This document shows, in pieces, positions 18,131 to 27,396 of a stretch of 64,000 nucleotides of DNA. This DNA comes from Psychrobacter celer (GTDB lineage: Bacteria; Pseudomonadota; Gammaproteobacteria; Pseudomonadales; Moraxellaceae). The DNA lies in assembly GCF_016107555.1 (NCBI RefSeq), contig NZ_JABASU010000007.1, positions 1 through 64,000 on the forward strand. Reading direction: 5' to 3'. The notes below the pieces were generated by a model. That model was not told the origin of the DNA and did no database searches. It saw nothing but the letters and a program-made list of their open reading frames with translations. Each line of letters starts with the position of its first letter. The stretch's first letter is position 1. Made by a program: the position numbers and the translations under genes.

Positions 18131-19693
18131 TTAAACGTTGTTGTCTGATTCGGTTAGCGTATTAGCAGATTCTGCCCTCTTGTGATTGTCTTTAATCTCA
18201 ACAATCTGCGCCTGTGCTTTGCCATCTTTTAAGACGATATGAATGGTTTGCTCAGGATAAAGCTGCGTGCTGCTGGTCAGAATTTGTTTGTCTTTGGCAT
18301 CAGTGAGCATGGTATAGCCCTGCTTGAGCACACGAGAAGGACGGTGTAAAAGGACAATGTCACGCAGATGCTCGCTATTACGCTGCGCTTGTATGACACG
18401 CAGCTGGGCGGTTTGTATCACCGTTTTTTGGTAGTTTTGACTATAAGTAGAAGCGGCTGCTAATTGCTGATAAGCCAAGGATTGAGTCTGCGCGCGCAGA
18501 TTGCTGGTGAGTCTGGCGGCTTGCTTAACTTGGCGCTGGGCGCTTTGCTGAATGCTACGCCACGCATAATCACTGTCTTTTCGCAGTGCGGTCAGCTGAC
18601 CGATAGTGTGCGATTGGATATGGCTCAATTGTCGTGACGTTTTTTGCTCAGCCATCGTGAGCTGCTGTGTGGCCGCTTGTTTGATTTGTGCTTGGTATTG
18701 CAGCGTTTGGGTAATGAGCTGAGCCAGATGACTGATAATCGCTGCGATAACTTTTGATGGCGTATCAAAGCTAGTATGCGCCACCTCATCTAGAATGACT
18801 TTATCCCGCTCATGACCGATGCCGACCCACACAGGAATAGGCTGCTCAGCCACCAATGCTGCCAGCTCATAGTCATTTAAGTAAGCCAAATCGCCCACCG
18901 CACCGCCGCCGCGGATAATTACTAATAAATCTGGCAAACGCTGATAGGTATCTTGGAATTGCTGCTGAGTGCTGACGATGGCTTGGCGAATCTCGCTTGG
19001 CGCATGATTGCCTTGAAAGGTGGCATGATGGTAATGAAATTGACAAGCACCGGTACTGGCTAAGCGGTCTGCATCGGCCTGAAAGTCGCCCAATCCTGCG
19101 GCTTTTTCGGGGGCGATGACCAGCACATGCTCGATATCAAACGGTGTCGGTAGCTGCTGATTGAGGTGCAGGAGTCCTTCGCCCGTTAAGCGGTCAACCA
19201 TCTCAGCGTATTGCCGCGCCAAATCGCCTAACGTGTAGCTTGGATCGATATCCTCGATCGTGAGCGAAAAGCCATACTGCGCATGAAAACCTGCCGATAC
19301 TTTGAGCAGTACGGTCAGATCGCGCTCAAGCGACATGCCCGTTGCGCGCTCAAACTTCGCCAAAACGCGGGCGGCCTTAAAGCGCCAGAGGTTGCCGCGG
19401 CAGCTGGCCACGACCTTACCATCGTTATCTTTTTCGGCCAACTCAAAATAATAGTGCCCCCCTTTGCTCGATAAGTTGCGAATCTCAGCCTTCACCCACA
19501 CGCGATGGTTAAAGGTTTCTTTTACCACCATCTCTACCGCCGACAAGTAGTCACTTAAGCGCAGCACCGTGTCTTCTAAACTGACTTCTAGGCTGTTTTC
19601 TTGCTCAGCAAGCTCAGCTTCTAACGTCGCCAAGTCTTTGGCAGGGGCTAGGACTTTGGCTTGTTTGATATTTGAGAGATTGGGTTTGCGCAT
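18131..19693 (-). CDS. xseA: Exodeoxyribonuclease VII large subunit
   Basis: The 520-residue catalytic subunit of exonuclease VII, degrading single-stranded DNA from both ends to oligonucleotides in repair and recombination. An N-terminal OB-fold (about residues 40-140, with VWVKAEIRNLSSKGGHYYFEL) is followed by the nuclease core with the family motif RGGGAVGDLAYLNDYELA and IGHERDKVILDEVAHTSFDTPS, then a long Q- and A-rich coiled-coil, then a small C-terminal domain (RPSRVLKQGYTML). E. coli XseA has 456 residues; the difference is in the N-terminal tail and the coiled-coil. The start ATG at 19691-19693 is the likely one. Confidence 0.95.
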   Translation of the reverse strand: MRKPNLSNIKQAKVLAPAKDLATLEAELAEQENSLEVSLEDTVLRLSDYLSAVEMVVKETFNHRVWVKAEIRNLSSKGGHYYFELAEKDNDGKVVASCRGNLWRFKAARVLAKFERATGMSLERDLTVLLKVSAGFHAQYGFSLTIEDIDPSYTLGDLARQYAEMVDRLTGEGLLHLNQQLPTPFDIEHVLVIAPEKAAGLGDFQADADRLASTGACQFHYHHATFQGNHAPSEIRQAIVSTQQQFQDTYQRLPDLLVIIRGGGAVGDLAYLNDYELAALVAEQPIPVWVGIGHERDKVILDEVAHTSFDTPSKVIAAIISHLAQLITQTLQYQAQIKQAATQQLTMAEQKTSRQLSHIQSHTIGQLTALRKDSDYAWRSIQQSAQRQVKQAARLTSNLRAQTQSLAYQQLAAASTYSQNYQKTVIQTAQLRVIQAQRNSEHLRDIVLLHRPSRVLKQGYTMLTDAKDKQILTSSTQLYPEQTIHIVLKDGKAQAQIVEIKDNHKRAESANTLTESDNNV

Positions 19694-20025
19694 AATAGGA
19701 GACCAAAGCCGACTAAGACATAAAAGTATAAAGTGGGACAGAAAGGTATGAAATGGTTGCTATCAAAACCAAAGAGACCATATCGTAAAAAGCAATGCGG
19801 CAAAAAAACAACCAACCCTATCAATCAGAGAGCAAGGCAAGTTGACAATCCGCGAAATAGCGCTGCGTGTATCGCTTGAGGTCTTGAGCTGATGATAGTT
19901 TACCTCAAAAGCGCAGTCACAAAAAGAGAAGCCAACTGATCTGCTGCATAAATGCTGTGACAAACAGAAGGGCTGGCGAGTGGCTAGCGACTGTGTTTAC
20001 GCACCATCACGTTATTGGCAGTGAA
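19694..20025. other. Intergenic stretch without a recognised gene
   Basis: A 332-base gap between xseA and a lipoprotein gene. A leftward frame of 66 codons exists (19763-19963) but has no recognisable domain and no clear ribosome-binding site. It is Cys- and Ser-rich with a hydrophobic end, and I do not call it a gene. Confidence 0.5.
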
Positions 20026-20385
20026 TTATTGGCAGCGAAAGCTGATGGTGTATTCATAGTCGTCATCACGCGATAAATCTGGTGAACCGGTACCAAAGAT
20101 ACTACCGAGCACCGCGCCAGCTTGTCCAACCATGCGGCCTGTGCGCTCATCCAAGATACCATTGTAGTTGACTGTGTCCTCAATGATAATTACTTGCTTG
20201 CTGCGGCATGTTTTTTGAGCGCTATCGATGGCGTTTTGTTGCGCTTTGACTTTTGTATCGGCGATACCTGTGGTCTCGTAGGTAGCGTGGGCGCGTTGAA
20301 TGACCGGTGATGACGGGGTGCTTTGGCAGGCGCTCAAAGCAAGTGCGGCGGCCAATGTGGCACCAAAAGCGGCGGTTTTATTCAT
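20026..20385 (-). CDS. Small predicted lipoprotein, unknown function
   Basis: A 119-residue protein with a signal peptide and lipobox LSAC, the lipid-bearing Cys at residue 20. The residue after it is Gln, so outer-membrane sorting is expected. The mature part has one further Cys pair (in KTCRSK and the C-terminal FRCQ) that could form a disulfide. A glycine-rich GRMVGQAGAVLGSIFGTG stretch is similar to glycine-zipper segments of envelope lipoproteins. Function is not known. I start it at the ATG at 20383-20385, since the upstream ATG (20394) adds only three residues before MNKT. Confidence 0.75.
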   Translation of the reverse strand: MNKTAAFGATLAAALALSACQSTPSSPVIQRAHATYETTGIADTKVKAQQNAIDSAQKTCRSKQVIIIEDTVNYNGILDERTGRMVGQAGAVLGSIFGTGSPDLSRDDDYEYTISFRCQ

Positions 20386-20651
20386 AGTAATCATAATGTA
20401 TTCCTCAATTTAGATGTTGAGTATTGTAATGATAAATGGCACTGACGCTTTGCCAGTCACCACTACACAATCAGTATGAATCTAACCCATTCGGCGCTTT
20501 GGTGTCTAGGTAGTTATTGTGTGCGCTCTTACCGTTGTCTTACTTGTAGGCATTTAGGCGGTTACTAGGGTGTCTGTACAGCAAATCACTTGAAATATAA
20601 ACCATATCTAGGATAATTGAGACATTCATTCTTAATTAAGTAAGTAATAAT

Positions 20652-21308
20652 ATGCACCTGATTCCTGCTCCTGCTGGCGTGCTCGAGGTCGATGCGCTCT
20701 GGCAACAAGACAACCCTAACGATCCCAATACCGATACGGTGGCGCTGCTTTGTCACCCCAACCCTTTGTTTGATGGGACGATGAATAACAAAGTGGTCAC
20801 GACCATGTACCGCTTTGCTCGCGATAGTGGCATGCATGTGGTGCGGTTTAATTTTCGCGGTGTCGGTCAGTCCACAGGCGAGCATGACTATGCCGATGGC
20901 GAAGTCGTCGATGCGATGACCGTGCTACAATGGATCGCTGAGCAAACCGGCGCGCGCAAGCTGTGGTTGGGCGGTTTTTCCTTTGGCGGGTATGTCACCG
21001 CGCGCGTCGCCGAACAAGTGCTTGAGGCCTCACATATCTGGGACGTGAGCGATTTTGAGCTTATAAATATCGCGCTTATCGCGCCATCGGTAGAAAAAAA
21101 CGACAGCAGTGATATCGACTTACCTGCTGATAAGACCTTTGAGATTTATGGTAATGCTGATGAGGTGATTGACCCTGCTAATATGCAAGCATTTGCGGAT
21201 CGTCTGGGTATCGCCGTCAGTGTGGTCGATGGGGCGGGGCACTTTTTTCATGGCCGTTTGTCTGAATTAAAAAAACTGCTTGAGCACCACAGTTTTTCTG
21301 GACGATAG
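20652..21308 (+). CDS. Alpha/beta hydrolase of unknown substrate
   Basis: A 218-residue cytosolic alpha/beta-hydrolase. The nucleophile elbow is GFSFGGY (Ser near residue 116), the family block VVRFNFRGVGQSTGEHD precedes it, and the acid and base are likely the Asp in EVIDP and the His in GAGHFFHG. This set (CHPNPLFDGTMNN near the start) is typical of a widespread proteobacterial group annotated only as alpha/beta hydrolase or DeoR-linked esterase. It lies upstream of zapE in the same direction; the gap of 89 bases suggests possible co-transcription. The substrate is unknown. Confidence 0.88.
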   Translation: MHLIPAPAGVLEVDALWQQDNPNDPNTDTVALLCHPNPLFDGTMNNKVVTTMYRFARDSGMHVVRFNFRGVGQSTGEHDYADGEVVDAMTVLQWIAEQTGARKLWLGGFSFGGYVTARVAEQVLEASHIWDVSDFELINIALIAPSVEKNDSSDIDLPADKTFEIYGNADEVIDPANMQAFADRLGIAVSVVDGAGHFFHGRLSELKKLLEHHSFSGR

Positions 21309-21397
21309 CTAGGATCGACTGCTATGAGCGCCGCCTCAGCTATATACGATCGTAAAAACACAACCATTTGATTTTATTAAATAAATTTTATTAAACA

Positions 21398-22510
21398 ATG
21401 AGTCGCATTATGAGTTTATCCCCGTTGCAACGCTACGAGCAAGCCATCAGCACAGGTGAGTTTACGCGAGATGAACAGCAATATCAGGCCATGAGCTACC
21501 TCGATGAGCTGTATCACCAGCTCAATGACAGCGTGCCACAAAAAAAGCGCTTTTTTAGCTTTTTGAAATCCAAGCCTGCTGCCCCAAAGGGTCTGTATAT
21601 GTGGGGCGGGGTAGGCCGCGGTAAGACGTGGATGATGGACATGTTTTATGACTCATTGACCATCGAGCGTAAGATGCGGCAGCACTTTCATCATTTCATG
21701 CAGCGCGTGCACCAAGAGCTTAACGCGCTCCAAGGTCAAAGTGATCCACTCGAAAAAGTCGCTGATATTATTTACAAAGAAGCGGTGGTGATTTGTTTTG
21801 ATGAGTTTTTTGTCTCCAACGTCTCTGATGCCATGATCTTAGGCGATTTGTTTACCATGCTGTTTAATCGTGGCGTGACGTTGGTCGCCACCTCCAATAT
21901 CGAGCCAGCAGGTCTGTATAAAGATGGCCTGCACCGTGACCGCTTTTTGCCTGCGATCGCTGAGGTCGAGCACCATACTACGGTGATGAATATCGACTCA
22001 GGCATCGACTATCGTTTGCGGGTACTGCAGCAAGCTGAGCTGTATGAGTCGCCATTGACCAAGGCCAATCATCACTGGCTGGCCAACCGTTTTGCCAGCC
22101 TGTCTAACAACCAAAAAATCAGCAAAGAGCCCATCGTCATCAATGGCCGCTCGATTAAGGTCAACGCCCGTACCGAAGATATCTTGTTTTGTGACTTTAG
22201 ACACTTGTGTATGGAGCCGCGCTCTGCTGCAGATTTTATCGAAATCGCCAAACAGTTTAGTACGGTGTTGGTCGATGTGGTGCCAGCCTTAGACGATGAT
22301 TTACGTGATCCAACGCGGCGCTTTATTTATCTGGTCGATGAGTTTTATGATCGCCGTGTCAAGCTACTGGTGCGTGCCGAGCAGTCTATTCTTGAGCTTT
22401 ATCAAGGAGAAAAACTGGCTTTTGAGATTGAACGTACACGTTCGCGTTTGCTTGAGATGCAATCAGAAGACTATCTGCGTACGGAGCATCGCACCGAAGA
22501 GGCTGCGTAG
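21398..22510 (+). CDS. zapE: Cell division ATPase ZapE (AFG1-like)
   Basis: A P-loop ATPase of the AFG1 family, which in E. coli binds FtsZ late in division and under low oxygen or heat. Walker A reads GGVGRGKTW (about residues 69-77), Walker B is AVVICFDEFFV, and sensor 1 is LVATSN, followed by PAGLYKDGLHRDRFLPAI, the family signature. Length 370 compares with 375 in E. coli. Two in-frame ATGs at 21398 and 21410 are both possible; neither has a strong ribosome-binding site. Confidence 0.95.
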   Translation: MSRIMSLSPLQRYEQAISTGEFTRDEQQYQAMSYLDELYHQLNDSVPQKKRFFSFLKSKPAAPKGLYMWGGVGRGKTWMMDMFYDSLTIERKMRQHFHHFMQRVHQELNALQGQSDPLEKVADIIYKEAVVICFDEFFVSNVSDAMILGDLFTMLFNRGVTLVATSNIEPAGLYKDGLHRDRFLPAIAEVEHHTTVMNIDSGIDYRLRVLQQAELYESPLTKANHHWLANRFASLSNNQKISKEPIVINGRSIKVNARTEDILFCDFRHLCMEPRSAADFIEIAKQFSTVLVDVVPALDDDLRDPTRRFIYLVDEFYDRRVKLLVRAEQSILELYQGEKLAFEIERTRSRLLEMQSEDYLRTEHRTEEAA

Positions 22511-22693
22511 CGGCAATGGCTGTTGAATACAGTAATAGCTGTTGAGGGCAAGGGTGTGTTAAAGGTATCACAAAGGCATGATATCAGTGTGCGCATGCAA
22601 TGGTTTTTAGTCGTTTTGAGTAAAAAATAGCTTCAAGGATTATCAAAGCTTGACGCAACCCGTCTGTGACCACAAAATAAATAAGGAGCGGTA

Positions 22694-23338
22694 ATGACTA
22701 CCTCTGATAAAAATAATAAAAAGCAGTCTATACAAAGTATCGACACGGATGAGATGCCAGTCAATAGTGAAGCGATGATCGGCTGGATTGGCTCGAGGCG
22801 CAGCATGGGCAATCTAGACACGCCTGCACCTACCCGTGCTCAGATAGAAGCAGCAATCGCCTGTGCGGCCACAGCGCCTGACCACAAAAAGCTGCAACCG
22901 TGGCGGTTTATCGTCACCGAAGGTGAGGCGCGTCATCAGTTGGGCGCGGCATTGGTGAGCGCCGCAAAGGCACAGGCTGCACAACAAGGTAAAGTGCTGA
23001 CCGAAAAAACCATCAAAAAAACTCATACCATGCCGCTACGTGCACCTGTTATCATAACGGTAGTGACCAACATGCAAGCACACAAAAAAGTGCCGCCTTT
23101 TGAGCAGCTGCTCAGCGCAGGCGCCGCTGTCCAAAATATGCTACTGGCTCTAAAGGCACAAGGCTTTAGTACGGTATGGCGGACAGGCTTACTCTGTAAT
23201 GAGCCTGCGGTCAAGGCATACTTTGGCGTGGGGGCAGATGATTATATTACCGCTTTTGTTTATACTGGCACCAGTCCTAAGGACGAGCCTACACGCAAGC
23301 CCATTGACATTGAGCCGCTCATACGTTTTGAGTCATAA
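22694..23338 (+). CDS. Nitroreductase family protein (YdjA-like)
   Basis: A 214-residue FMN-dependent oxidoreductase. The fold begins after a 30-residue polar tail with GSRRSMGNLDTPAPTRAQIEAAI, then AATAPDHKKLQPWRFIV, the FMN-phosphate-binding segment of short YdjA-like nitroreductases, and later LSAGAAVQNMLLALKAQGFSTVWRTG. This subgroup lacks the extended helices of NfsA/NfsB. It probably reduces nitroaromatics or quinones with NAD(P)H, but the natural substrate is unknown. AAGGAG lies at the right distance from the ATG. Confidence 0.9.
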   Translation: MTTSDKNNKKQSIQSIDTDEMPVNSEAMIGWIGSRRSMGNLDTPAPTRAQIEAAIACAATAPDHKKLQPWRFIVTEGEARHQLGAALVSAAKAQAAQQGKVLTEKTIKKTHTMPLRAPVIITVVTNMQAHKKVPPFEQLLSAGAAVQNMLLALKAQGFSTVWRTGLLCNEPAVKAYFGVGADDYITAFVYTGTSPKDEPTRKPIDIEPLIRFES

Positions 23339-23454
23339 GGTTTACAGGCGCTTTGGTTTAGATGCCTACAATATACAATAAACACGGTCGGCATCTTGGT
23401 TTTCAATCACGATAATGCTACTTATAATAAGTCAGTCAACACGGATACCAGAAC

Positions 23455-24747
23455 ATGACTAGCCCTAACGACAGTAATAAAGACACCAATAACGAGCATA
23501 ATGACACGGATAAGCAAAGCTCTGATAAACAAAACAGTCTGCTGGCAGGCATCATCGAGCGCGCCACCAAATCAGGTCTGGGCCGTAAAAAGCTCAATCC
23601 CAGTGCGGTAGAGTCTGCCGTTGCAAAAAACATGGCCAAAATCCATAGCAATCCGACTAAGCTACGTTTGGCGTTTTTGGGCGGCGGCAGTTTTGGTACT
23701 GCCATGGCAAACCTCGCGGCGCGGAATGGCTGTGATACCACGCTTTGGGTGCGCAATAAGCGCACTGTTAAGGCGATGGCAAAAACCCAAACCAACAAAA
23801 AATATTTGCCAGGACATAAGCTTGATGATCGCTTAAAATACAGTCATGACTTGGCCGCCGCAGTCAAAGACAAAGACATTGTTTTTATCGCGGTGCCTGG
23901 TTTGGCCTTTCGTGAGACACTAAAAAACATCGCGTCTTTTATCAGTGGGCAATCCATTGTTTCTTTGACCAAAGGTATGGAAAAAGACACGTTTGCCTTG
24001 ATGAGTGATATCATCAAAGAAGAGTTGCCAGAGGTGAATTTTGGCGTGATGTCAGGGCCCAATCTGGCCATAGAAATCATGAAAAACATGCCCTCTGCTA
24101 CGGTGATTGCGAGTGAGTCTGAGCCGCTGCGTCATGCGGTACAAGCCGCGCTGCATAGTGCGTTTTTTCGGGTATTTGCCAGTGATGATGTCAAAGGCGT
24201 AGAGCTGGGCGGCGCGCTCAAAAACATTTATGCGATTGCTATGGGTATGGCGGCGGCCTATGAGGTCGGCGAAAACACCAAGGCCATGATATTGACTCGC
24301 GCTTTGGCTGAGATGAGCCGTTTCGGGGTTGAGGCGGGGGCCAATCCATTGACCTTCTTAGGCCTGTCAGGTGTTGGCGATTTATACGCAACCTGTAACT
24401 CAGAGCTCAGTCGCAACTTTCGTATCGGTAATATGCTTGGTCGTGGTATGAATATCGATGCAGCAGTCAAAAAGCTGGGTCAGACCGCGGAAGGGGTCAA
24501 TACCATCCAGCAAGTGCACGAAAAAGCCACCCGCGAGGGCATCTATATGCCCATCACTCATGCCCTATACGCCGTCATTTATGAAGACAAGGCCGCCTTG
24601 GGTGTGGCTTTGCATCTGATGGAAGCTGGGTTTCGTAGCGATGTCGAGTTTGTGATGGCGCATGATCATAGCAATGCAGCGCTGACAGCACATATGAAAA
24701 GCTCAGCCAGCAAAACCGCTGACAAGGACAGTGATAAAGACAAATAA
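23455..24747 (+). CDS. gpsA: Glycerol-3-phosphate dehydrogenase [NAD(P)+]
   Basis: Reduces dihydroxyacetone phosphate to sn-glycerol-3-phosphate for phospholipid synthesis. The nucleotide-binding motif is GGGSFGTA (residues 76-83), then PGLAFRETL, SLTKGMEKDT, SGPNLAIEI, the catalytic Lys in GGALKNIYAIAMG, and LSGVGDLYATC. At 430 residues it is longer than E. coli GpsA (339 aa): about 70 residues at the N-terminus are polar (rich in N, D, K and S) and the last 25 or so are K-, D- and S-rich. Neither tail looks like a domain. The frame from ATG 23455 has no strong ribosome-binding site, so a start further in cannot be excluded. Confidence 0.95.
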   Translation: MTSPNDSNKDTNNEHNDTDKQSSDKQNSLLAGIIERATKSGLGRKKLNPSAVESAVAKNMAKIHSNPTKLRLAFLGGGSFGTAMANLAARNGCDTTLWVRNKRTVKAMAKTQTNKKYLPGHKLDDRLKYSHDLAAAVKDKDIVFIAVPGLAFRETLKNIASFISGQSIVSLTKGMEKDTFALMSDIIKEELPEVNFGVMSGPNLAIEIMKNMPSATVIASESEPLRHAVQAALHSAFFRVFASDDVKGVELGGALKNIYAIAMGMAAAYEVGENTKAMILTRALAEMSRFGVEAGANPLTFLGLSGVGDLYATCNSELSRNFRIGNMLGRGMNIDAAVKKLGQTAEGVNTIQQVHEKATREGIYMPITHALYAVIYEDKAALGVALHLMEAGFRSDVEFVMAHDHSNAALTAHMKSSASKTADKDSDKDK

Positions 24748-24822
24748 TACGCCAAATAGAAAAGCCGACTTGTTAAAAACTCGCAGTAGGTATGCAGCGC
24801 TTAGGCGGTATTAAGGAAGCTT

Positions 24823-25281
24823 ATGAAAATTATATTGGTACGTCATGGTCAAGCAGAGAACGACACGCGGCCAGACAGCGCGCGTCAACTGACAGATCTG
24901 GGTAGAGAGCAGGCGGCGCAAACGGCAGAGTTCGTGATGACACGCTATCAGCCAGATCAGTTTATCGTGAGTCCTTATGATAGAGCGCAGCAAACCTTGG
25001 CCGCGTTTCAAGCCTGTGCGCCAACGGTGCCCTTTGTCATACTAGATAACATTACGCCAGCAGATGATGCGCATCAAGCCTTGATCGATCTCGGTCATAT
25101 TGAAGCCGAGTGCTTGGTTGTGGTGTGTCATATGTCAATCGTCGCTCACATCGCAGGGCTACTGATAGGGGAGTATCCTGAGTCGTTTGCCTTGGCAGAA
25201 GCACGAGTGTTTGAGATGGACTTTGTGATGGCTGGCATGGCGCGGGAAACGGATCGCTTTGTACCAAAGCAGCCTTATTAG
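24823..25281 (+). CDS. sixA: Phosphohistidine phosphatase SixA
   Basis: A 152-residue histidine-phosphatase-superfamily protein. It starts MKIILVRHGQAENDTRPDSARQLTDLG with the RHG catalytic motif, continues with the second Arg in VSPYDRAQQT and ends its core with VVCHMSIVAHIAGLL containing the second catalytic His. This length and order correspond to SixA, which removes phosphate from the HPt domain of histidine kinases and from the nitrogen PTS protein NPr. AAGGAAGC precedes the ATG. It lies 75 bases after gpsA, probably in the same transcript. Confidence 0.9.
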   Translation: MKIILVRHGQAENDTRPDSARQLTDLGREQAAQTAEFVMTRYQPDQFIVSPYDRAQQTLAAFQACAPTVPFVILDNITPADDAHQALIDLGHIEAECLVVVCHMSIVAHIAGLLIGEYPESFALAEARVFEMDFVMAGMARETDRFVPKQPY

Positions 25282-25397
25282 CTTGTTTGATGTGATACGT
25301 GTTTTGCCCGTGATTATGGTCGTCACCCAGTAGCAGTTATCTACACAATAACGCCACCTACCTTTGATAAATGCTTTAATGATTAAGGACACGCTTA

Positions 25398-26633
25398 GTG
25401 ATACATGTTTGGTTACGGGCGCAGCATAGCCCACTGGCTGTCTGGCATGAAGACCTCCAACACTGGCAAAGCGTTGAGGGGTGGCAGCAGCTACAAGAGC
25501 GGTATGGTAATTATAAAGCCAATGGAAAAAATGCGGTCTGCCTGTACTTTCCATCCAGTCATGTATTGCAGGTAGATACTGAGCTAAATACTGCTCAGCT
25601 CAAGCAGCTGGGCAATAGTGGCAAGCAGTATTTGTTTGAAGAGACCTCTTTGACTCCTGTAGAGCAGTTGGCCGTTCGCCAGATCAGTCACGCTGAGCGT
25701 CATCAATTGTATGCCTTGGCGCAGAGCGATATCGACTCATGGCAACAAAGCGCGCAGTTGGCTGGCATGAGCCTCATCGCACTATTGCCTGATTTTTTGT
25801 TATTGCCTGCGCCAACGGAGCAGGCCGGTCAGCAAATCACGCTTTATCAAGACGAGCAAACCACTTTGCTGCGCCAGTCTGCATGGCAGGGCATGGCGGT
25901 CAGTTATTTACCGCTGATTTTTGAGCGTTTTCCGCACTTAAGCGAGGTGAGCCTTTTGCCGCCTATCGCCGCTATGGAGCAGCAAGACGAGCTGGACGCT
26001 CGGTCTGATTGGTTTGCCCGCACTGCTGATCTTATCGCTGATCATCAGCTGCTGCTGACGCCGTTATCTGCCTCCCCAGTACCACTTGAAAACCCTGAGC
26101 GCCATGCGCTAAATTTCTTTGTAAAATCCGCTGATTCTCAGCTATCGCCGTATTTACGGGTGGCGATGATGGTGGCGTTGGCAGCGCTAGTGCTACAAAT
26201 AGCAACCGATGGCGTGCAGTGGTATCAGTACCAGCAGGCAGCCACGGCGACCAAAGCTGAGATTGCAAATCAGTATAACTCTTGGTTTGCCAACGAGCCA
26301 CTGAGCAGTCGCAACAAGCTACAAATACAGCTGCAACCAAAACTGCGCCATGACAGTCAAGCACAGGCGTCTCATATGGCGACACTGGCACGGCTATCGC
26401 CATTGATCAAACAGTCTTCATTGCATGCACAAGCTTTGGTGATGCAGCCCTCTGCGCTGAGTTTTACCTTGATTGCTCCTGATCGTGGTAGTCTTGACCA
26501 GTTTACCAGCACCTTGGTCGCCCAAGGCATCGATGCAAAGCTGGCTCAGGTCAATAGCACTGAGCAAGGGCAGTTCAGTGGTCAGATCACAGTAGCGGTC
26601 GCAGAGAGTGCAGACTTGCAAGCGGCCTCATAG
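25398..26633 (+). CDS. gspL: Type II secretion system protein L
   Basis: A 411-residue inner-membrane component of the type II secretion platform, linking the ATPase GspE to GspM. The cytoplasmic actin-like part occupies about residues 1-240 (VCLYFPSSHVLQVDTELN, QYLFEETSLTPVEQL), a single membrane segment about residues 251-270, and a periplasmic ferredoxin-like domain the rest. The start is GTG at 25398, preceded by TTAAGGACACGC, a poor match in spacing; this same GGACACGC resembles the end of the dispersed repeats. gspM follows after 44 bases. Other gsp genes are not in the window, in line with the scattered gsp genes of Moraxellaceae. Confidence 0.88.
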   Translation: MIHVWLRAQHSPLAVWHEDLQHWQSVEGWQQLQERYGNYKANGKNAVCLYFPSSHVLQVDTELNTAQLKQLGNSGKQYLFEETSLTPVEQLAVRQISHAERHQLYALAQSDIDSWQQSAQLAGMSLIALLPDFLLLPAPTEQAGQQITLYQDEQTTLLRQSAWQGMAVSYLPLIFERFPHLSEVSLLPPIAAMEQQDELDARSDWFARTADLIADHQLLLTPLSASPVPLENPERHALNFFVKSADSQLSPYLRVAMMVALAALVLQIATDGVQWYQYQQAATATKAEIANQYNSWFANEPLSSRNKLQIQLQPKLRHDSQAQASHMATLARLSPLIKQSSLHAQALVMQPSALSFTLIAPDRGSLDQFTSTLVAQGIDAKLAQVNSTEQGQFSGQITVAVAESADLQAAS

Positions 26634-26677
26634 TCTAAGTCTTTCTTACTTATCGCAAAATCAGCAAAAGGTAGAAA

Positions 26678-27253
26678 ATGAAACGTTTACAGCGCCGTGC
26701 CAAGAGCCGCAACAGTATTGCTGAGCCGAGTAAGCTGATAAAGGACAATGCTTTATTGGGGCGCTTTAGTCATTACCGAAACACATTATCGTCGCGCTGG
26801 CATGCCTTGCCATCACGCGATCAGCTAGCGCTAACGGTACTGTCTGTGTTTTTATTGGTGTTTGTGGGTGGTTATGGTGGCTATAGTATGCATCAAGCAG
26901 CAACAGACAGTAAAAATGCCTATCAAGCGCAAGTGGCTGATTATTTTTGGCTGCGTGCTCAGGCAGGCAATATCGACAGTCAGGCGCTCACTGCATCTGC
27001 CGCCCCAGACGGCGCAGCGGCCATGCCGCCTGCCAGCCGCGTCAGTACGCTACTTGATCATTCAGGCATTGCCAATGCGCAAGTCGTCGCGGCGGGCGAT
27101 GCGGTACAGCTCAGCTTTGATCATGCCAGTCAAGCGGTGGTCAGTGGCGCACTTGCCAAGCTGCAGCAGCAAGGTTGGCAGTTTACTCAGCTATCGATGC
27201 AACAAGATTTGACCAGTCAGCTAATACAAGTGCAAGCGACCATCGCTCAGTAA
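26678..27253 (+). CDS. gspM: Type II secretion system protein M
   Basis: A 191-residue partner of GspL in the inner-membrane platform. It has a basic cytoplasmic tail of about 50 residues, one membrane segment (about residues 52-70, LALTVLSVFLLVFVGGYGG) and a periplasmic domain with the ferredoxin-like pattern ending in LQQQGWQFTQLSMQ. Recognition relies partly on its place directly after gspL, since GspM sequences diverge quickly. AAAGGTAG lies just before the ATG. Confidence 0.85.
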   Translation: MKRLQRRAKSRNSIAEPSKLIKDNALLGRFSHYRNTLSSRWHALPSRDQLALTVLSVFLLVFVGGYGGYSMHQAATDSKNAYQAQVADYFWLRAQAGNIDSQALTASAAPDGAAAMPPASRVSTLLDHSGIANAQVVAAGDAVQLSFDHASQAVVSGALAKLQQQGWQFTQLSMQQDLTSQLIQVQATIAQ

Positions 27254-27396
27254 GTCATCTATGAGCGTCAATCACGGCGCTCACTCTACAGAGTCATTAG
27301 CCACTGAATCATCTACGGCAGGCTATTGATAGATGCACCATTGAAAACCCCTTTGTTTGACACAATGAACTAAGTATCAGTCACTGTCAGATATGG

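Noticed and set aside
19763..19963. A 66-codon leftward frame after xseA
   Set aside because: No domain, no clear start site, and odd composition rich in Cys and Ser; likely chance.
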